Shown here in pieces: positions 25,153 to 34,629 of a stretch of 52,015 nt of DNA. This DNA is from an uncultured Clostridia bacterium (GTDB taxonomy: Bacteria > Bacillota > Clostridia > Oscillospirales > Acutalibacteraceae). A program made the position numbers and the translations under genes. The stretch is from positions 1 to 52,015 of the forward strand of contig CALWVR010000004.1 of assembly GCA_944385105.1 (NCBI GenBank), given 5' to 3'. A model generated the notes under the pieces. It saw only the letters and a program-made list of their open reading frames with translations, searched no databases and was not told the DNA's origin. Numbering within the stretch: the first letter of the stretch is position 1; every line of letters begins with the position of its first letter.

Positions 25153-26868
25153 ATGAATATAATGCAAAATTACACTACATGGAAAAACAAACATCTTGAA
25201 GATAAAGACTTAATGGAAGAACTTGAATCCATTAGTGATAATCAAGAAGAGATAAAGGATAGATTCTATCGTGAATTATCTTTTGGTACTGGAGGACTGC
25301 GAGGAATTATAGGTGCCGGTACTAATAGAATGAATGTATATACTGTTGGAAAGGCAACCCAGGGGCTTGCAAATTATATAAATAAAAAATTTAAAAATCC
25401 TCATGTTGCAATTGCTTATGACAGTCGAATAAAGTCTGACATATTTGCAAAAGAATCTGCACGGGTCCTTGCTGCAAATAATATAAAAGTATATATATAC
25501 AAAGAGCTTATGCCTACTCCATCATTATCTTTTGCAGTGAGACAATTAAAATGCAGTGCTGGCATTGTTGTCACTGCTAGTCATAACCCTTCTGAGTATA
25601 ATGGATATAAAGTATACGGCAGTGATGGATGTCAAATGACTATTGATTCTGCTAATGCAGTCTTTTATGAGATTAATAAGCTTGATATATTTGATGATGT
25701 CAGACGTATGGATTTTAATGAAGCGGTTAAATTGGGGCTTATAAACTTTATATCTAATGAGGTATTTGAAGGTTTTATAAATGCAGTAAGCTCTCAGTCT
25801 ATCAATAAGGATATAAAAAATAAAGATAATTTAAGAGTTGTCTATACTCCTCTTAATGGTTCTGGGTTAAAATGTGTTACAACGGTTCTAAAAAGAAATG
25901 GGTATTCAAATATTCATGTTGTACCGACTCAGGAAAAGCCAGATGGAAACTTTACTACTTGCCCATATCCAAATCCAGAAATAAAAGAAGCTTTAGAGGA
26001 AGGGCTTAAGGTTTGTAATGAAACCAATGCTGACATTTTATTGGCTACTGATCCGGACTGCGATAGAGTAGGAATTGCAGTTAAAAGCAACGGAGATTAT
26101 TCATTACTTACAGGAAATGAAGTAGGTATACTTTTGTTTGATTATATTTGTAAAAGTCGTATTAAAAATGGCACTATGCCTAAGGACCCTATATGTATAA
26201 AAACCATTGTCACTACAGATATGATATATCCAATAGCTAAAAAATATGGCGTAGATGTTATTGAAGTCTTGACTGGATTTAAGTTTATAGGAGAACAGAT
26301 AGGTTTACTTGAGAAAAAAAATGAAGATTACAGATATATTTTTGGATTTGAGGAAAGTTATGGTTATCTTTCTGGTTCTTATGTAAGGGATAAAGATGGT
26401 GTTAATGCATCTCTTTTAATATGTGAAATGGCGTCTTACTATTTAAACGAAGGATTAACATTAATTGATGTACTAAATAAGTTATATTCAGAATTTGGAT
26501 ATTATAAAAATACAATGAAGAGTTTCACTTTTTTAGGACAAAGTGGATTTGAAAAAATGCAAAGTATAATGAAGGATCTTCGTAACAATCCGCCCAGTTC
26601 ATTTATTGGCAATAGTGTTATCTCTGTCTTTGATTATTTGTCTGGAAAAAGAGTATTTAAAGATAGTAGCGTAGAAACCCTAACATTACCTTCATCAGAC
26701 GTCATAAAGTTTGAGTTATGTGATAATATGTCGTTGGTTGTAAGACCATCGGGAACTGAACCTAAACTTAAAACTTATATTTCTGTTGTATCTAATGATA
26801 GAAACAAATCTATCGATCTTTCTGACAAATTTAGCAAATATTTTGAGAACCTTTTCTCAAGTAAATAA
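25153..26868 (+). CDS. phosphoglucomutase/phosphomannomutase (PgcA type)
   Basis: An alpha-D-phosphohexomutase of 571 residues, interconverting hexose 1- and 6-phosphates for cell-envelope sugars and glycogen. Four family sites are present: the phosphoserine loop TASHNPSEYNGYK with S143, the metal loop DPDCDR at 300-305, the sugar-binding GFEESYGYL, and the phosphate-binding RPSGTEPKLKTY. Length and N-terminus match Firmicute PgcA. The ATG follows AAAAGGAG. Confidence 0.95.
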   Translation: MNIMQNYTTWKNKHLEDKDLMEELESISDNQEEIKDRFYRELSFGTGGLRGIIGAGTNRMNVYTVGKATQGLANYINKKFKNPHVAIAYDSRIKSDIFAKESARVLAANNIKVYIYKELMPTPSLSFAVRQLKCSAGIVVTASHNPSEYNGYKVYGSDGCQMTIDSANAVFYEINKLDIFDDVRRMDFNEAVKLGLINFISNEVFEGFINAVSSQSINKDIKNKDNLRVVYTPLNGSGLKCVTTVLKRNGYSNIHVVPTQEKPDGNFTTCPYPNPEIKEALEEGLKVCNETNADILLATDPDCDRVGIAVKSNGDYSLLTGNEVGILLFDYICKSRIKNGTMPKDPICIKTIVTTDMIYPIAKKYGVDVIEVLTGFKFIGEQIGLLEKKNEDYRYIFGFEESYGYLSGSYVRDKDGVNASLLICEMASYYLNEGLTLIDVLNKLYSEFGYYKNTMKSFTFLGQSGFEKMQSIMKDLRNNPPSSFIGNSVISVFDYLSGKRVFKDSSVETLTLPSSDVIKFELCDNMSLVVRPSGTEPKLKTYISVVSNDRNKSIDLSDKFSKYFENLFSSK

Positions 26869-26878
26869 ACCTTTACTT
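26843..26878. terminator. weak hairpins at the convergent ends of the mutase and CmpB-like genes
   Basis: Two short stems, TTGAGAA/TTCTCAA (26843-26860) and AAGTAAA/TTTACTT (26859-26878), overlap both 3' ends, which lie 4 bases apart. They are the only terminator-like structure here. Confidence 0.4.
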
Positions 26879-27253
26879 CACACTTTTATTTTGAAAGAGA
26901 ATTTTATCAATTATAAATGATATGCCGATCCATAAAATAGAGTATAAAAGGCATACTTGTCCTAGTATATTAAATGGCATATTCGAATAATCCCAGACTT
27001 TCATTTTTAGCCAAAGATTAAATATACAACCTGAAATAAATTCTATAATTGTTATTACAAAAGCTCCAACTACACATCTTTCAATAATATGACAGTCTTG
27101 CATTTTTTTAAATATTTTTGATAATATCAAAAAGCAAGTTCCACCTACAAAAAACATCGTTACATGACTATATCCTCTCCACATCATTTCAATAAAAAAG
27201 TAACATATTCCACTAAAATTAAATAATATAAAGTCTTTTTCTCTTTTTGTCAT
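26873..27253 (-). CDS. small membrane protein, putative ABC-transporter permease family (CmpB-like)
   Basis: A 126-residue protein with three or four membrane segments (about 9-25, 32-46, 58-78, 98-118). Cysteine- and tryptophan-containing motifs such as FVGGTCFLIL and WDYSNMPFNILGQVCLLYSI match the ABC_trans_CmpB (DUF1113-type) family common in Clostridia. The family's biochemical function is not established, and no ATPase lies nearby. The start has GGTGAT upstream. Confidence 0.75.
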   Translation of the reverse strand: MTKREKDFILFNFSGICYFFIEMMWRGYSHVTMFFVGGTCFLILSKIFKKMQDCHIIERCVVGAFVITIIEFISGCIFNLWLKMKVWDYSNMPFNILGQVCLLYSILWIGISFIIDKILFQNKSVK

Positions 27254-27318
27254 TTTATCACCAAGTATATTTTCTCCAGTACATATTAAAATACTCTTAA
27301 TTTATATTGAATGTAATT

Positions 27319-27353
27319 AAAATATCCGGTAAAAAATTTTTACCGGATATTTT
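27319..27353 (-). terminator. terminator of the hydroxyacid dehydrogenase gene
   Basis: The inverted repeat AAATATCCGGTAAAA/TTTTACCGGATATTT begins at the stop codon of the minus-strand dehydrogenase gene, with a T-rich tail. Confidence 0.85.
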
Positions 27354-28348
27354 TAATCTTTGATCTTATAAATAACTTCATTTTCAAGTAATTCGTTATT
27401 GAAGAATTGATGTAAATTCTTAAGTGTAGTTCTAGCTATATTTTCAAGTGCCTCATTTGTAAGAAATGCTTGATGAGAAGTTATTAATACATTAGGCATA
27501 GATGAAAGAACAGTTAATACATCATCTTTTATAATTAATTCTGAGCAGTCCTCAAAAAAGAAGTCTGACTCTTCTTCATAAACGTCAAGACCCGCTGCAC
27601 CAACTTTTCCAGTCTTAAGTGCATCTACTAAATCTTCACTTTCAATCAAAGCTCCCCTTGACGTATTAATTATATAGACTCCATCCTTCATCTTAGACAA
27701 AGAATCTTTATTAATAATGTGATGAGTATATTTTGTTAAAGGACAATGAAGAGATATTATATCAGACATTTTAAATAATTCCTCTAATGATACATAATTT
27801 ATATTACTATTTGTATCCGGATAGGGATCGTAAGCCAAAATGTTTACTCCAAACCCTCTACAAATATCAATGAAGACTTTTCCTATTTTTCCTGTACCTA
27901 TTACTCCTACTGTTTTTCCATGAAGATCAAAACCAGTAAGTCCATTTAAACTAAAGTTTCTATCCCTTGTTCGACTATATGCCCTATGGATCTTTCTATT
28001 TAAACACAATAACAGAGCCATAGCATGTTCAGCTATTGAGTAAGGTGAGTACCAAGGAACTCTAACAACATGTATCTTATTAAGCGCTGCCTTTAAATCG
28101 ACATTGTTATATCCAGCACTACGCATGGCTAATATCCTTATATTATTTTTATAAAGTTCATCGATAGTTTCTTTATTTATTTCATCGTTTACAAATCCTA
28201 TTACTGCATCAAATCCTCTAGCCAATATTGCAGTCTCACTGTTTAGTTTGTTTTCAAAATAATGAATATCATAATTATATTTATTATTAATAGTATCAAA
28301 CCAAATCTTGTCATACAGCTTCGAATCAAAAAAGGCAATCTTCTTCAT
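27353..28348 (-). CDS. D-2-hydroxyacid dehydrogenase (D-lactate dehydrogenase type)
   Basis: An NAD-dependent D-2-hydroxyacid dehydrogenase of 331 residues. The Rossmann motif GVIGTGKIG is at 149-157 with the D of AYDPYP as NAD-type acidic residue. Catalytic residues are R231 in NTSRGAL, a glutamate in the DVYEEE segment near 258-260, and H292 in SHQAFLT. MRSAGYNNVDL and AEHAM are the usual substrate-domain marks. The fit is best to fermentative D-lactate dehydrogenase. It follows glmS by 23 bases, so it may be co-transcribed. Confidence 0.9.
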   Translation of the reverse strand: MKKIAFFDSKLYDKIWFDTINNKYNYDIHYFENKLNSETAILARGFDAVIGFVNDEINKETIDELYKNNIRILAMRSAGYNNVDLKAALNKIHVVRVPWYSPYSIAEHAMALLLCLNRKIHRAYSRTRDRNFSLNGLTGFDLHGKTVGVIGTGKIGKVFIDICRGFGVNILAYDPYPDTNSNINYVSLEELFKMSDIISLHCPLTKYTHHIINKDSLSKMKDGVYIINTSRGALIESEDLVDALKTGKVGAAGLDVYEEESDFFFEDCSELIIKDDVLTVLSSMPNVLITSHQAFLTNEALENIARTTLKNLHQFFNNELLENEVIYKIKD

Positions 28349-28371
28349 TTTATCCCTCCGGCTTTTAATAA

Positions 28372-30198
28372 CTATTCAACCGTCACAGATTTAGCAAGAT
28401 TCCTTGGTTTGTCTATATCACACCCTTTAAAAAGTGCTATATAATATGCAAATATTTGTAGAGGAATTACTTCAAGCGATGCTGACATAATGTCAATTGT
28501 ATCTGGAATTAAAATTTTATAATCAGATACCTCATCTATTTCTTGATGTTTCTCATTTGTAATAGAAAGTACCGTTGCACCCCTAGACTTTACTTCTTTT
28601 ATATTACTTATCATCTTTTCAAATAAGGAATTGTTATTTGCAAGTGCAACAACCAAAGTACCTTCTTCTATAAGAGAAATAGTACCGTGTTTAAGCTCTC
28701 CTGCTGGATATGCTTCGGAATGTATATATGATATTTCCTTTAACTTGAGTGAACCTTCAAGTGAAACTGCATAGTCTATATTTCTACCTATAAAGAATAC
28801 ATTCTTACAAGAATAAAACTTCCTGGCAAGAGATTTTATTTCGTCTCTACATTTTAGTATGTCTTCTACTTTTGACGGTAAATATAATAATTCATTTACG
28901 TAATTATTATATTCACTTCTATCTATTTTATCCATTTTATTGGCCATGTATAAAGCTAGTAAATATACCATAGCAAGTTGCGTGCTATATGCCTTAGTTG
29001 TGGCAACAGCAACTTCGGGCCCTGCCAATGTATATAAAACTTCATCTGAAGCTGCTGCAATTGAGCTTCCTATAACATTAACTATAGACAATACCTTTGA
29101 ACCAAGTTTTTTTGCTTCTCGAATTGCTGCCAGTGTATCTGCTGTTTCTCCTGACTGACTAATAGCTATAGTTAACACGCTATCATCTATTATAGGTTCT
29201 TTATATCTAAATTCGGATGCTACTTCAACTTCAACAGGAATTCTAAGTATTTTTTCAAATATATATTTCGCAATGCAACCAACATGATAGGCAGAACCGC
29301 ATGCTACAATACAGATTTTACTTAGTCTCTTTATATATTCTTTTTCGAGGCTAATATTTTCGAAGAATACTTCTCCATTTTCTATTTTGCTTTTTATAGT
29401 GTCTCTTATAACTTTAGGTTGTTCCATAATCTCTTTTAGCATAAAATGCTCATATCCTGATTTCTCAACAGATGCAATATCCCAATCGATACAAGATACT
29501 TGCTTAGACAGAAGCCTTTTATCTTTATCATATACACCAACATTGCTAGATGTCAGTAAAGCAACTTCATTATCATCTAAACGAATAATATCTCGAGTTC
29601 GGTTTATAACAGCTGTAATATCTGAAGCTATAAAATTCTCATTTTTTCCTAATCCAATAATCAAAGGACTATCTTTTTTCATAGCTAAAAGTTCTCCAGG
29701 TTTATCATCACATATTATTCCTAAAGCATAGGAGCCCTCAAGTTCCGCCATAACTTTTAAACCTGTATCCAACAAATCTCCATTGTAGTAATAATCAAAT
29801 AGTTGAGCTATAACCTCTGTATCTGTTTCTGAATAAAAATTTATACCATTGTTAAGTAATTTTTCCTTTAATTTTATATAGTTTTCTATTATACCATTAT
29901 GCACAACTGCAAATTTCCCTGAATAGCTTACGTGAGGATGCGCATTTCTTTCTGAAGGTTCACCATGGGTTGCCCACCTAGTATGGCCTATACCAAGGTG
30001 CCCTTTTAATTGAGCTCCTGCATCTAACTTGTCACTTAATATCTGAAGGCGCCCTTTAGCTTTCACTAAATTTAACTTATTTCCATCATAAATTGCTACT
30101 CCAGCTGAATCATAACCCCTATATTCAAGTTTCTTTAAGCCACTTAAAATAAGCGGAGTAGCTTGATCATATCCAACATAGCCTACTATACCACACAT
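28372..30198 (-). CDS. glmS: glutamine-fructose-6-phosphate aminotransferase
   Basis: Makes glucosamine-6-phosphate for peptidoglycan. It has 608 residues with an N-terminal glutaminase domain using C2 (MCGIVGYVG) and GHTRWATHGEPSERNAHPH, two SIS domains (SQSGETADT and the later SEAYPAGELKHGTISL), and the conserved C-terminal NLAKSVTVE. It starts 16 bases after the purA stop, leaving no room for the glmS ribozyme often found in Firmicutes. It must depend on purA transcription or an internal promoter. Confidence 0.97.
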   Translation of the reverse strand: MCGIVGYVGYDQATPLILSGLKKLEYRGYDSAGVAIYDGNKLNLVKAKGRLQILSDKLDAGAQLKGHLGIGHTRWATHGEPSERNAHPHVSYSGKFAVVHNGIIENYIKLKEKLLNNGINFYSETDTEVIAQLFDYYYNGDLLDTGLKVMAELEGSYALGIICDDKPGELLAMKKDSPLIIGLGKNENFIASDITAVINRTRDIIRLDDNEVALLTSSNVGVYDKDKRLLSKQVSCIDWDIASVEKSGYEHFMLKEIMEQPKVIRDTIKSKIENGEVFFENISLEKEYIKRLSKICIVACGSAYHVGCIAKYIFEKILRIPVEVEVASEFRYKEPIIDDSVLTIAISQSGETADTLAAIREAKKLGSKVLSIVNVIGSSIAAASDEVLYTLAGPEVAVATTKAYSTQLAMVYLLALYMANKMDKIDRSEYNNYVNELLYLPSKVEDILKCRDEIKSLARKFYSCKNVFFIGRNIDYAVSLEGSLKLKEISYIHSEAYPAGELKHGTISLIEEGTLVVALANNNSLFEKMISNIKEVKSRGATVLSITNEKHQEIDEVSDYKILIPDTIDIMSASLEVIPLQIFAYYIALFKGCDIDKPRNLAKSVTVE

Positions 30199-30214
30199 AG
30201 TTTTTCCTCCAAAA

Positions 30215-31492
30215 TTATCTGTAAATTATGTCGTCCCTTGAAGGTCCATTAGAAATTATACCAATTTTTATTCCTATTTCTTTCTCTACAAATTCAATGT
30301 AGTTTTTGCAGTTTAAAGGCAAATCTTCATACTTTTTTATCCCTTTAATATCGCATTTCCATCCATCTAGTACTTCTAAAATAGGCTTAGCCTTCTTTAA
30401 CTTTGAAGTCGTTGGAAAACTATCCACTCTTTTACCATCTATTTCATAGCCAACGCAAACAGGTATTTTATCAAGGTATCCCAAAGCATCTACAACAGTA
30501 AATGCTATATTAGTAGCACCTTGAACTCTACAGCCGTATCTAGTCGCAACTAAATCAAGCCAGCCCATTCTCCTTGGTCTACCTGTAGTTGCTCCGTATT
30601 CGCCACAGTCCCCTCCTCTTTTTCGCAATTCTTCTGCTTCATCTCCGAAAATTTCACTTACAAATTCTCCAGCGCCAACAGCACTTGAATATGCTTTAAC
30701 AACGGTGATTATCTCTTTTATTTCATATGGTGGCAAACCTGCACCTATAGAACCATAACCAGCCAATGTATTAGAAGAAGTTACCATTGGATATATTCCA
30801 AAGTCTGGGTCTTTAAGCGAACCCAACTGCCCTTCTAGAAGTATTTTTTTCCCTTCCTTTACAGCATTATATAAATAATCAAATGTATCTTTAACGTATG
30901 GTTCTAATGTAACTTTATATTCCATTAACTTATTATAAATTTCAATTGCACTAAGTTTTTCTTTTTTGTAAAACTTTTCAAGTATAGCATTTTTTATAGG
31001 TAAAACTCTCTCTATTTTTTCTTTAAGACTAGCTTCATCATCAAATAATTCACTTATTTGAAATCCAATCTTTGAATACTTATCTGAATAAAAAGGAGCT
31101 ATTCCTGACTTAGTTGAACCAAATTTTTTATCACAAAGCCTTTCTTCTTCATATATATCAAAGAGTATATGATAAGGCATTACAATTTGTGCCCTATCTG
31201 ATACCATTATATTAGGATTTTTAATTCCACGTTCTTTAAGACTTTTTATTTCTTTTACAAAATTTTCAACGTTTAAAGCTACACCATTCCCAATAATATT
31301 AGTTATATGTGAATGAAAAACACCTGATGGTAGTTGATGAAGTGCAAATTTACCATGCTCATTTATTATTGTATGTCCTGCGTTACTTCCACCTTGAAAA
31401 CGTATAACTATGTCAGAATCAGCAGCCATTACATCAGTTATTTTGCCTTTGCCTTCATCTCCCCAATTTGCTCCTACTATTGCTTTAATCAT
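30215..31492 (-). CDS. purA: adenylosuccinate synthetase
   Basis: Joins IMP and aspartate with GTP to form adenylosuccinate on the way to AMP. It has 425 residues with the P-loop-like GANWGDEGKGKITD (about 7-20), GGSNAGHTI, GQLGSLKDPDFGIYPMVTS, and the TTGRPRRMGWLDLVATRYG segment. The partner purB lies just upstream on the same strand, and the two complete the IMP-to-AMP branch. Ribosome site AAGGTGG. Confidence 0.96.
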   Translation of the reverse strand: MIKAIVGANWGDEGKGKITDVMAADSDIVIRFQGGSNAGHTIINEHGKFALHQLPSGVFHSHITNIIGNGVALNVENFVKEIKSLKERGIKNPNIMVSDRAQIVMPYHILFDIYEEERLCDKKFGSTKSGIAPFYSDKYSKIGFQISELFDDEASLKEKIERVLPIKNAILEKFYKKEKLSAIEIYNKLMEYKVTLEPYVKDTFDYLYNAVKEGKKILLEGQLGSLKDPDFGIYPMVTSSNTLAGYGSIGAGLPPYEIKEIITVVKAYSSAVGAGEFVSEIFGDEAEELRKRGGDCGEYGATTGRPRRMGWLDLVATRYGCRVQGATNIAFTVVDALGYLDKIPVCVGYEIDGKRVDSFPTTSKLKKAKPILEVLDGWKCDIKGIKKYEDLPLNCKNYIEFVEKEIGIKIGIISNGPSRDDIIYR

Positions 31493-31616
31493 AAATAATT
31501 ATCCACCTTTTTATATTAATTCTTTTTAAAATATTTCTGTCTCAAAACAAGAATTTTTAAAAATATAGTTGCGATAACATACATTAATCCAATTTTAAAA
31601 AATCTTTTAAATACTT

Positions 31617-33047
31617 TTATACTTCTAATTGAGAAATCTCAACAAAATCGTTTTCATACTTTTTTAATATAGGTAAGACCTCTAAATTTATAAACTCTTC
31701 TGTCTGCTCTTCAGCTCTTCCTATGTATTTTTCGGGTATCAACATTTCTCTTAGCTCTTCATCACTAATACAAAAGGCCTTATCAGAAGAGATTTTTTCA
31801 AGTAATGTGTTTTTCCCCCCGAATTCCTTAATTTCACGTGATGCTTCCATGGAATGAATTCTTATCTTTTCATGTATCTCTTGCCTATCAGCACCTCTCT
31901 TCACAAGTTCCATCATTATATTTTCAGTTGCGATAAATGGAAGTTCCTCTTCTAAATGTTTATTTATAACTTTAGGGTAAACCACCAATCCGCTTGCTAC
32001 ATTTAAATATAAATCAAGTACTCCGTCAGTTGCCAGAAATGCTTCTGGTATACTAATTCTTTTATTAGCTGAATCATCAAGAGTTCGCTCAAACCATTGA
32101 GAAGAAGCTGTAATACACGGATTAAGAGCATCTACTATCACATACCTTGATAAAGCTGCTATTCGTTCTGACCTCATAGGGTTTCTTTTATATGCCATTG
32201 CTGAAGAGCCTATTTGAGACTTTTCAAAGGGCTCTTCTACTTCCTTTAAATGTTGCAAAAGTCTTATATCATTTGAAAATTTAGTCGCACTTTGAGCAAT
32301 ACCACTTAATACTGATAAAATTTGACTGTCTAGCTTTCTTGAATAAGTCTGCCCAGAAACTGCAAAGCAACGTTTAAATCCCATCTCTTGTGCAATTTTA
32401 TTTTCAAGCTGTTTAACCTTATTACCATCTCCATTAAAAAGTTTAAGAAAGCTAGCTTGAGTTCCGGTAGTTCCTTTAGAGCCTAAGAAACTAATGTTAT
32501 CTATCCTATACTCAATGTCATTTAAGTCCATTATTAAGTCTTGAATCCAAAGAGTAGCACGTTTTCCAACAGTAGTAGGTTGCGCCGCTTGAAAGTGTGT
32601 AAAAGAAAGCGTTGGTAAATTTTTATATTTATTTGCAAAATCAGTTAATTCTTTTATAACCAATACAAGTTTCTTCCTTATTAAATGAAGAGCTTCTGAC
32701 ATAAGAATTATGTCTGTATTGTCCCCGACATAACAAGAAGTTGCACCTAAATGTATTATAGGTTTTGCAAGAGGACATTGCTCTGAATAGGCATAGATGT
32801 GAGACATTACATCATGTCTAACTTGTTTTTCTCTTTCTTTTGCTGTATCATAGTTTATGATATCTCTATATAATTCCATCTGCTCTATCTGCTCTTCTTT
32901 TATAGGTAACCCTAATTCTTTTTCCGCTTTTGCTAATGCTATCCACAATCTTCTCCAGGTTCTAAATTTTTTTTCTGATGAAAAAATATATTTCATCTCA
33001 GAACTTGCATATCTTGAAGATAATGGTGATTCGTAAATATTATTCAT
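31617..33047 (-). CDS. purB: adenylosuccinate lyase
   Basis: A fumarase-superfamily lyase, 476 residues, acting twice in purine synthesis (SAICAR and adenylosuccinate cleavage). The signature SSAMAYKRNPMRSER is clear, with the catalytic-loop serines, and earlier THFQAAQPTTVGKR and HLGATSCYVGDNTD regions. Start ATG with GGGAG. Consensus promoter upstream. It is followed after 124 bases by purA. Confidence 0.95.
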   Translation of the reverse strand: MNNIYESPLSSRYASSEMKYIFSSEKKFRTWRRLWIALAKAEKELGLPIKEEQIEQMELYRDIINYDTAKEREKQVRHDVMSHIYAYSEQCPLAKPIIHLGATSCYVGDNTDIILMSEALHLIRKKLVLVIKELTDFANKYKNLPTLSFTHFQAAQPTTVGKRATLWIQDLIMDLNDIEYRIDNISFLGSKGTTGTQASFLKLFNGDGNKVKQLENKIAQEMGFKRCFAVSGQTYSRKLDSQILSVLSGIAQSATKFSNDIRLLQHLKEVEEPFEKSQIGSSAMAYKRNPMRSERIAALSRYVIVDALNPCITASSQWFERTLDDSANKRISIPEAFLATDGVLDLYLNVASGLVVYPKVINKHLEEELPFIATENIMMELVKRGADRQEIHEKIRIHSMEASREIKEFGGKNTLLEKISSDKAFCISDEELREMLIPEKYIGRAEEQTEEFINLEVLPILKKYENDFVEISQLEV

Positions 33048-33081
33048 TAAAAAACTCCCAATAATTTATGTTACATTTTGC

Positions 33082-33110
33082 ATTATAACATATAAGTTAG
33101 ATATCATCAA
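33082..33110 (-). promoter_or_regulatory. sigma-A promoter of purB
   Basis: TTGATG (33105-33110) and TATAAT (33082-33087) with 17-base spacing on the minus strand, 35 bases before the purB ATG. No PurR box or purine riboswitch is visible. Confidence 0.72.
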
Positions 33111-33172
33111 CACGAACTTAATTTCAGTTTGACCTTTTACTATGTCACCAAATTTAATAAGGAGGATTTTTC

Positions 33173-34504
33173 ATGACTTATATAGAAAATCAAATTAAAT
33201 CATTATCAAGACTCTATCCTGAGCAAAAACAATTTATAGCTGCAGTGACTGAGGTTATATCAACTCTTGGCCCTGTTTTTGAAGAGAAGCCTCAATATAT
33301 AAACAATAGAATACTTGAAAGATTAACAGAGCCCGAACGCCAAATACAATTTAAAGTATGTTACACTGATGATGACGGAAACATAAAAATAAATAGAGGA
33401 TATAGAGTACAATTTAACAGTGCTATAGGCCCTTATAAAGGCGGACTTAGATTCCATCCATCGGTTAATATAGACATTATTAAATTCTTAGGGTTTGAGC
33501 AAATCTTTAAAAATGCATTAACTGGATTACCAATTGGAGGTGCAAAGGGAGGAGCAGATTTTGACCCAAAAGGAAAAAGTGATCGAGAGATAATGGCATT
33601 TTGTCAAAGTTTTATGACTGAGCTTTATAGGCATATAGGTCCTAACACTGATGTCCCAGCAGGAGATATAGGAGTCGGAGCACGAGAAATAGGCTACCTT
33701 TTTGGACAGTATAAAAAAATAAAAAACGCATATGAAGGATCTATTACTGGTAAGGATATAAACTTTGGTGGATCATTAGTTAGAAAAGAATCTACAGGGT
33801 ATGGTCTAATATATTTTACTAATGAAATGTTAAAACAAAATGACTCTTCGATAAAAGATAAAAAGGTTTGTATATCAGGTTCAGGAAATGTAGCTATATA
33901 TGCTGCCGAAAAAGCGGAAATGATGGGTGCAAAAGTTTTAACTATGTCAGATTCAAATGGATTTATATATGATCGTAATGGAATAGATTTAAAAATTATT
34001 AAGAAGATAAAAGAAGTTGACCGCGATAGAATATTAAAATATATAGACTTTAATAAAGATGCACAATACAAAGAGGGAAAATTTTATTGGGATATACCAT
34101 GTGATATTGCACTGCCTTGTGCTACTCAAAATGAGCTTGACAAAATTTGTGCACAAAATTTAATTAACAATGGCGTAATAGCCGTTGCAGAAGGGGCTAA
34201 TATGCCTTCAACCGCAGAAGCTGTAGATTTATTCTTAAAGAATAATGTACTTTTTGGGCCTGCAAAAGCAGCAAATGCCGGTGGAGTTGCCGTATCTGCT
34301 ATTGAAATGAGCCAAAATAGTATAAGAAGGTCTATGTCATTTCAAGAAGTAGACCAAATATTAAAAAGCATTATGACTAATATCTTTAATAAAATATCAT
34401 TATCCTCGTCTAAGTATGGATATGGGAAAAATTATCTAGCTGGAGCTAATATAGAAGGATTTATTAAAGTTGCAGACGCTATGATTGCACAAGGTGTAAA
34501 TTAA
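33173..34504 (+). CDS. gdhA: glutamate dehydrogenase
   Basis: Converts 2-oxoglutarate and ammonia to glutamate, or the reverse. It has 443 residues with GPYKGGLRFHPSV, the catalytic-lysine motif LPIGGAKGGADFDPKGKSD (K125), VPAGDIGVGAREIGYLFGQY, and the Rossmann GSGNVAIYAAEKA. The length and the long N-terminus place it with hexameric, probably NADP-type bacterial enzymes; cofactor choice is not certain. The ATG follows AAGGAGG. It ends in its own terminator. Confidence 0.95.
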   Translation: MTYIENQIKSLSRLYPEQKQFIAAVTEVISTLGPVFEEKPQYINNRILERLTEPERQIQFKVCYTDDDGNIKINRGYRVQFNSAIGPYKGGLRFHPSVNIDIIKFLGFEQIFKNALTGLPIGGAKGGADFDPKGKSDREIMAFCQSFMTELYRHIGPNTDVPAGDIGVGAREIGYLFGQYKKIKNAYEGSITGKDINFGGSLVRKESTGYGLIYFTNEMLKQNDSSIKDKKVCISGSGNVAIYAAEKAEMMGAKVLTMSDSNGFIYDRNGIDLKIIKKIKEVDRDRILKYIDFNKDAQYKEGKFYWDIPCDIALPCATQNELDKICAQNLINNGVIAVAEGANMPSTAEAVDLFLKNNVLFGPAKAANAGGVAVSAIEMSQNSIRRSMSFQEVDQILKSIMTNIFNKISLSSSKYGYGKNYLAGANIEGFIKVADAMIAQGVN

Positions 34505-34510
34505 AAATAG

Positions 34511-34538
34511 GCCATCGTTTATTCGATGGCTTGTTTTT
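34511..34538 (+). terminator. terminator of gdhA
   Basis: GCCATCG pairs with CGATGGC across a 6-base loop, followed by TTGTTTTTAT, starting 6 bases after the gdhA stop. Confidence 0.9.
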
Positions 34539-34568
34539 ATAATAACATGCTAACATTTTTAAATTAAC

Positions 34569-34597
34569 TTGAATATAAAGTCTAAATATTGTAAAAT
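34569..34597 (+). promoter_or_regulatory. sigma-A promoter of pcrA
   Basis: TTGAAT (34569-34574) and TAAAAT (34592-34597) with 17-base spacing, 32 bases before the chosen pcrA ATG. Confidence 0.65.
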
Positions 34598-34629
34598 TAA
34601 TTTAGTATAAAAAATTGGAGAAGATACTA

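Noticed and set aside
28372-30215. glmS ribozyme
   Set aside because: Only 16 bases separate purA and glmS, far too short for the ribozyme.
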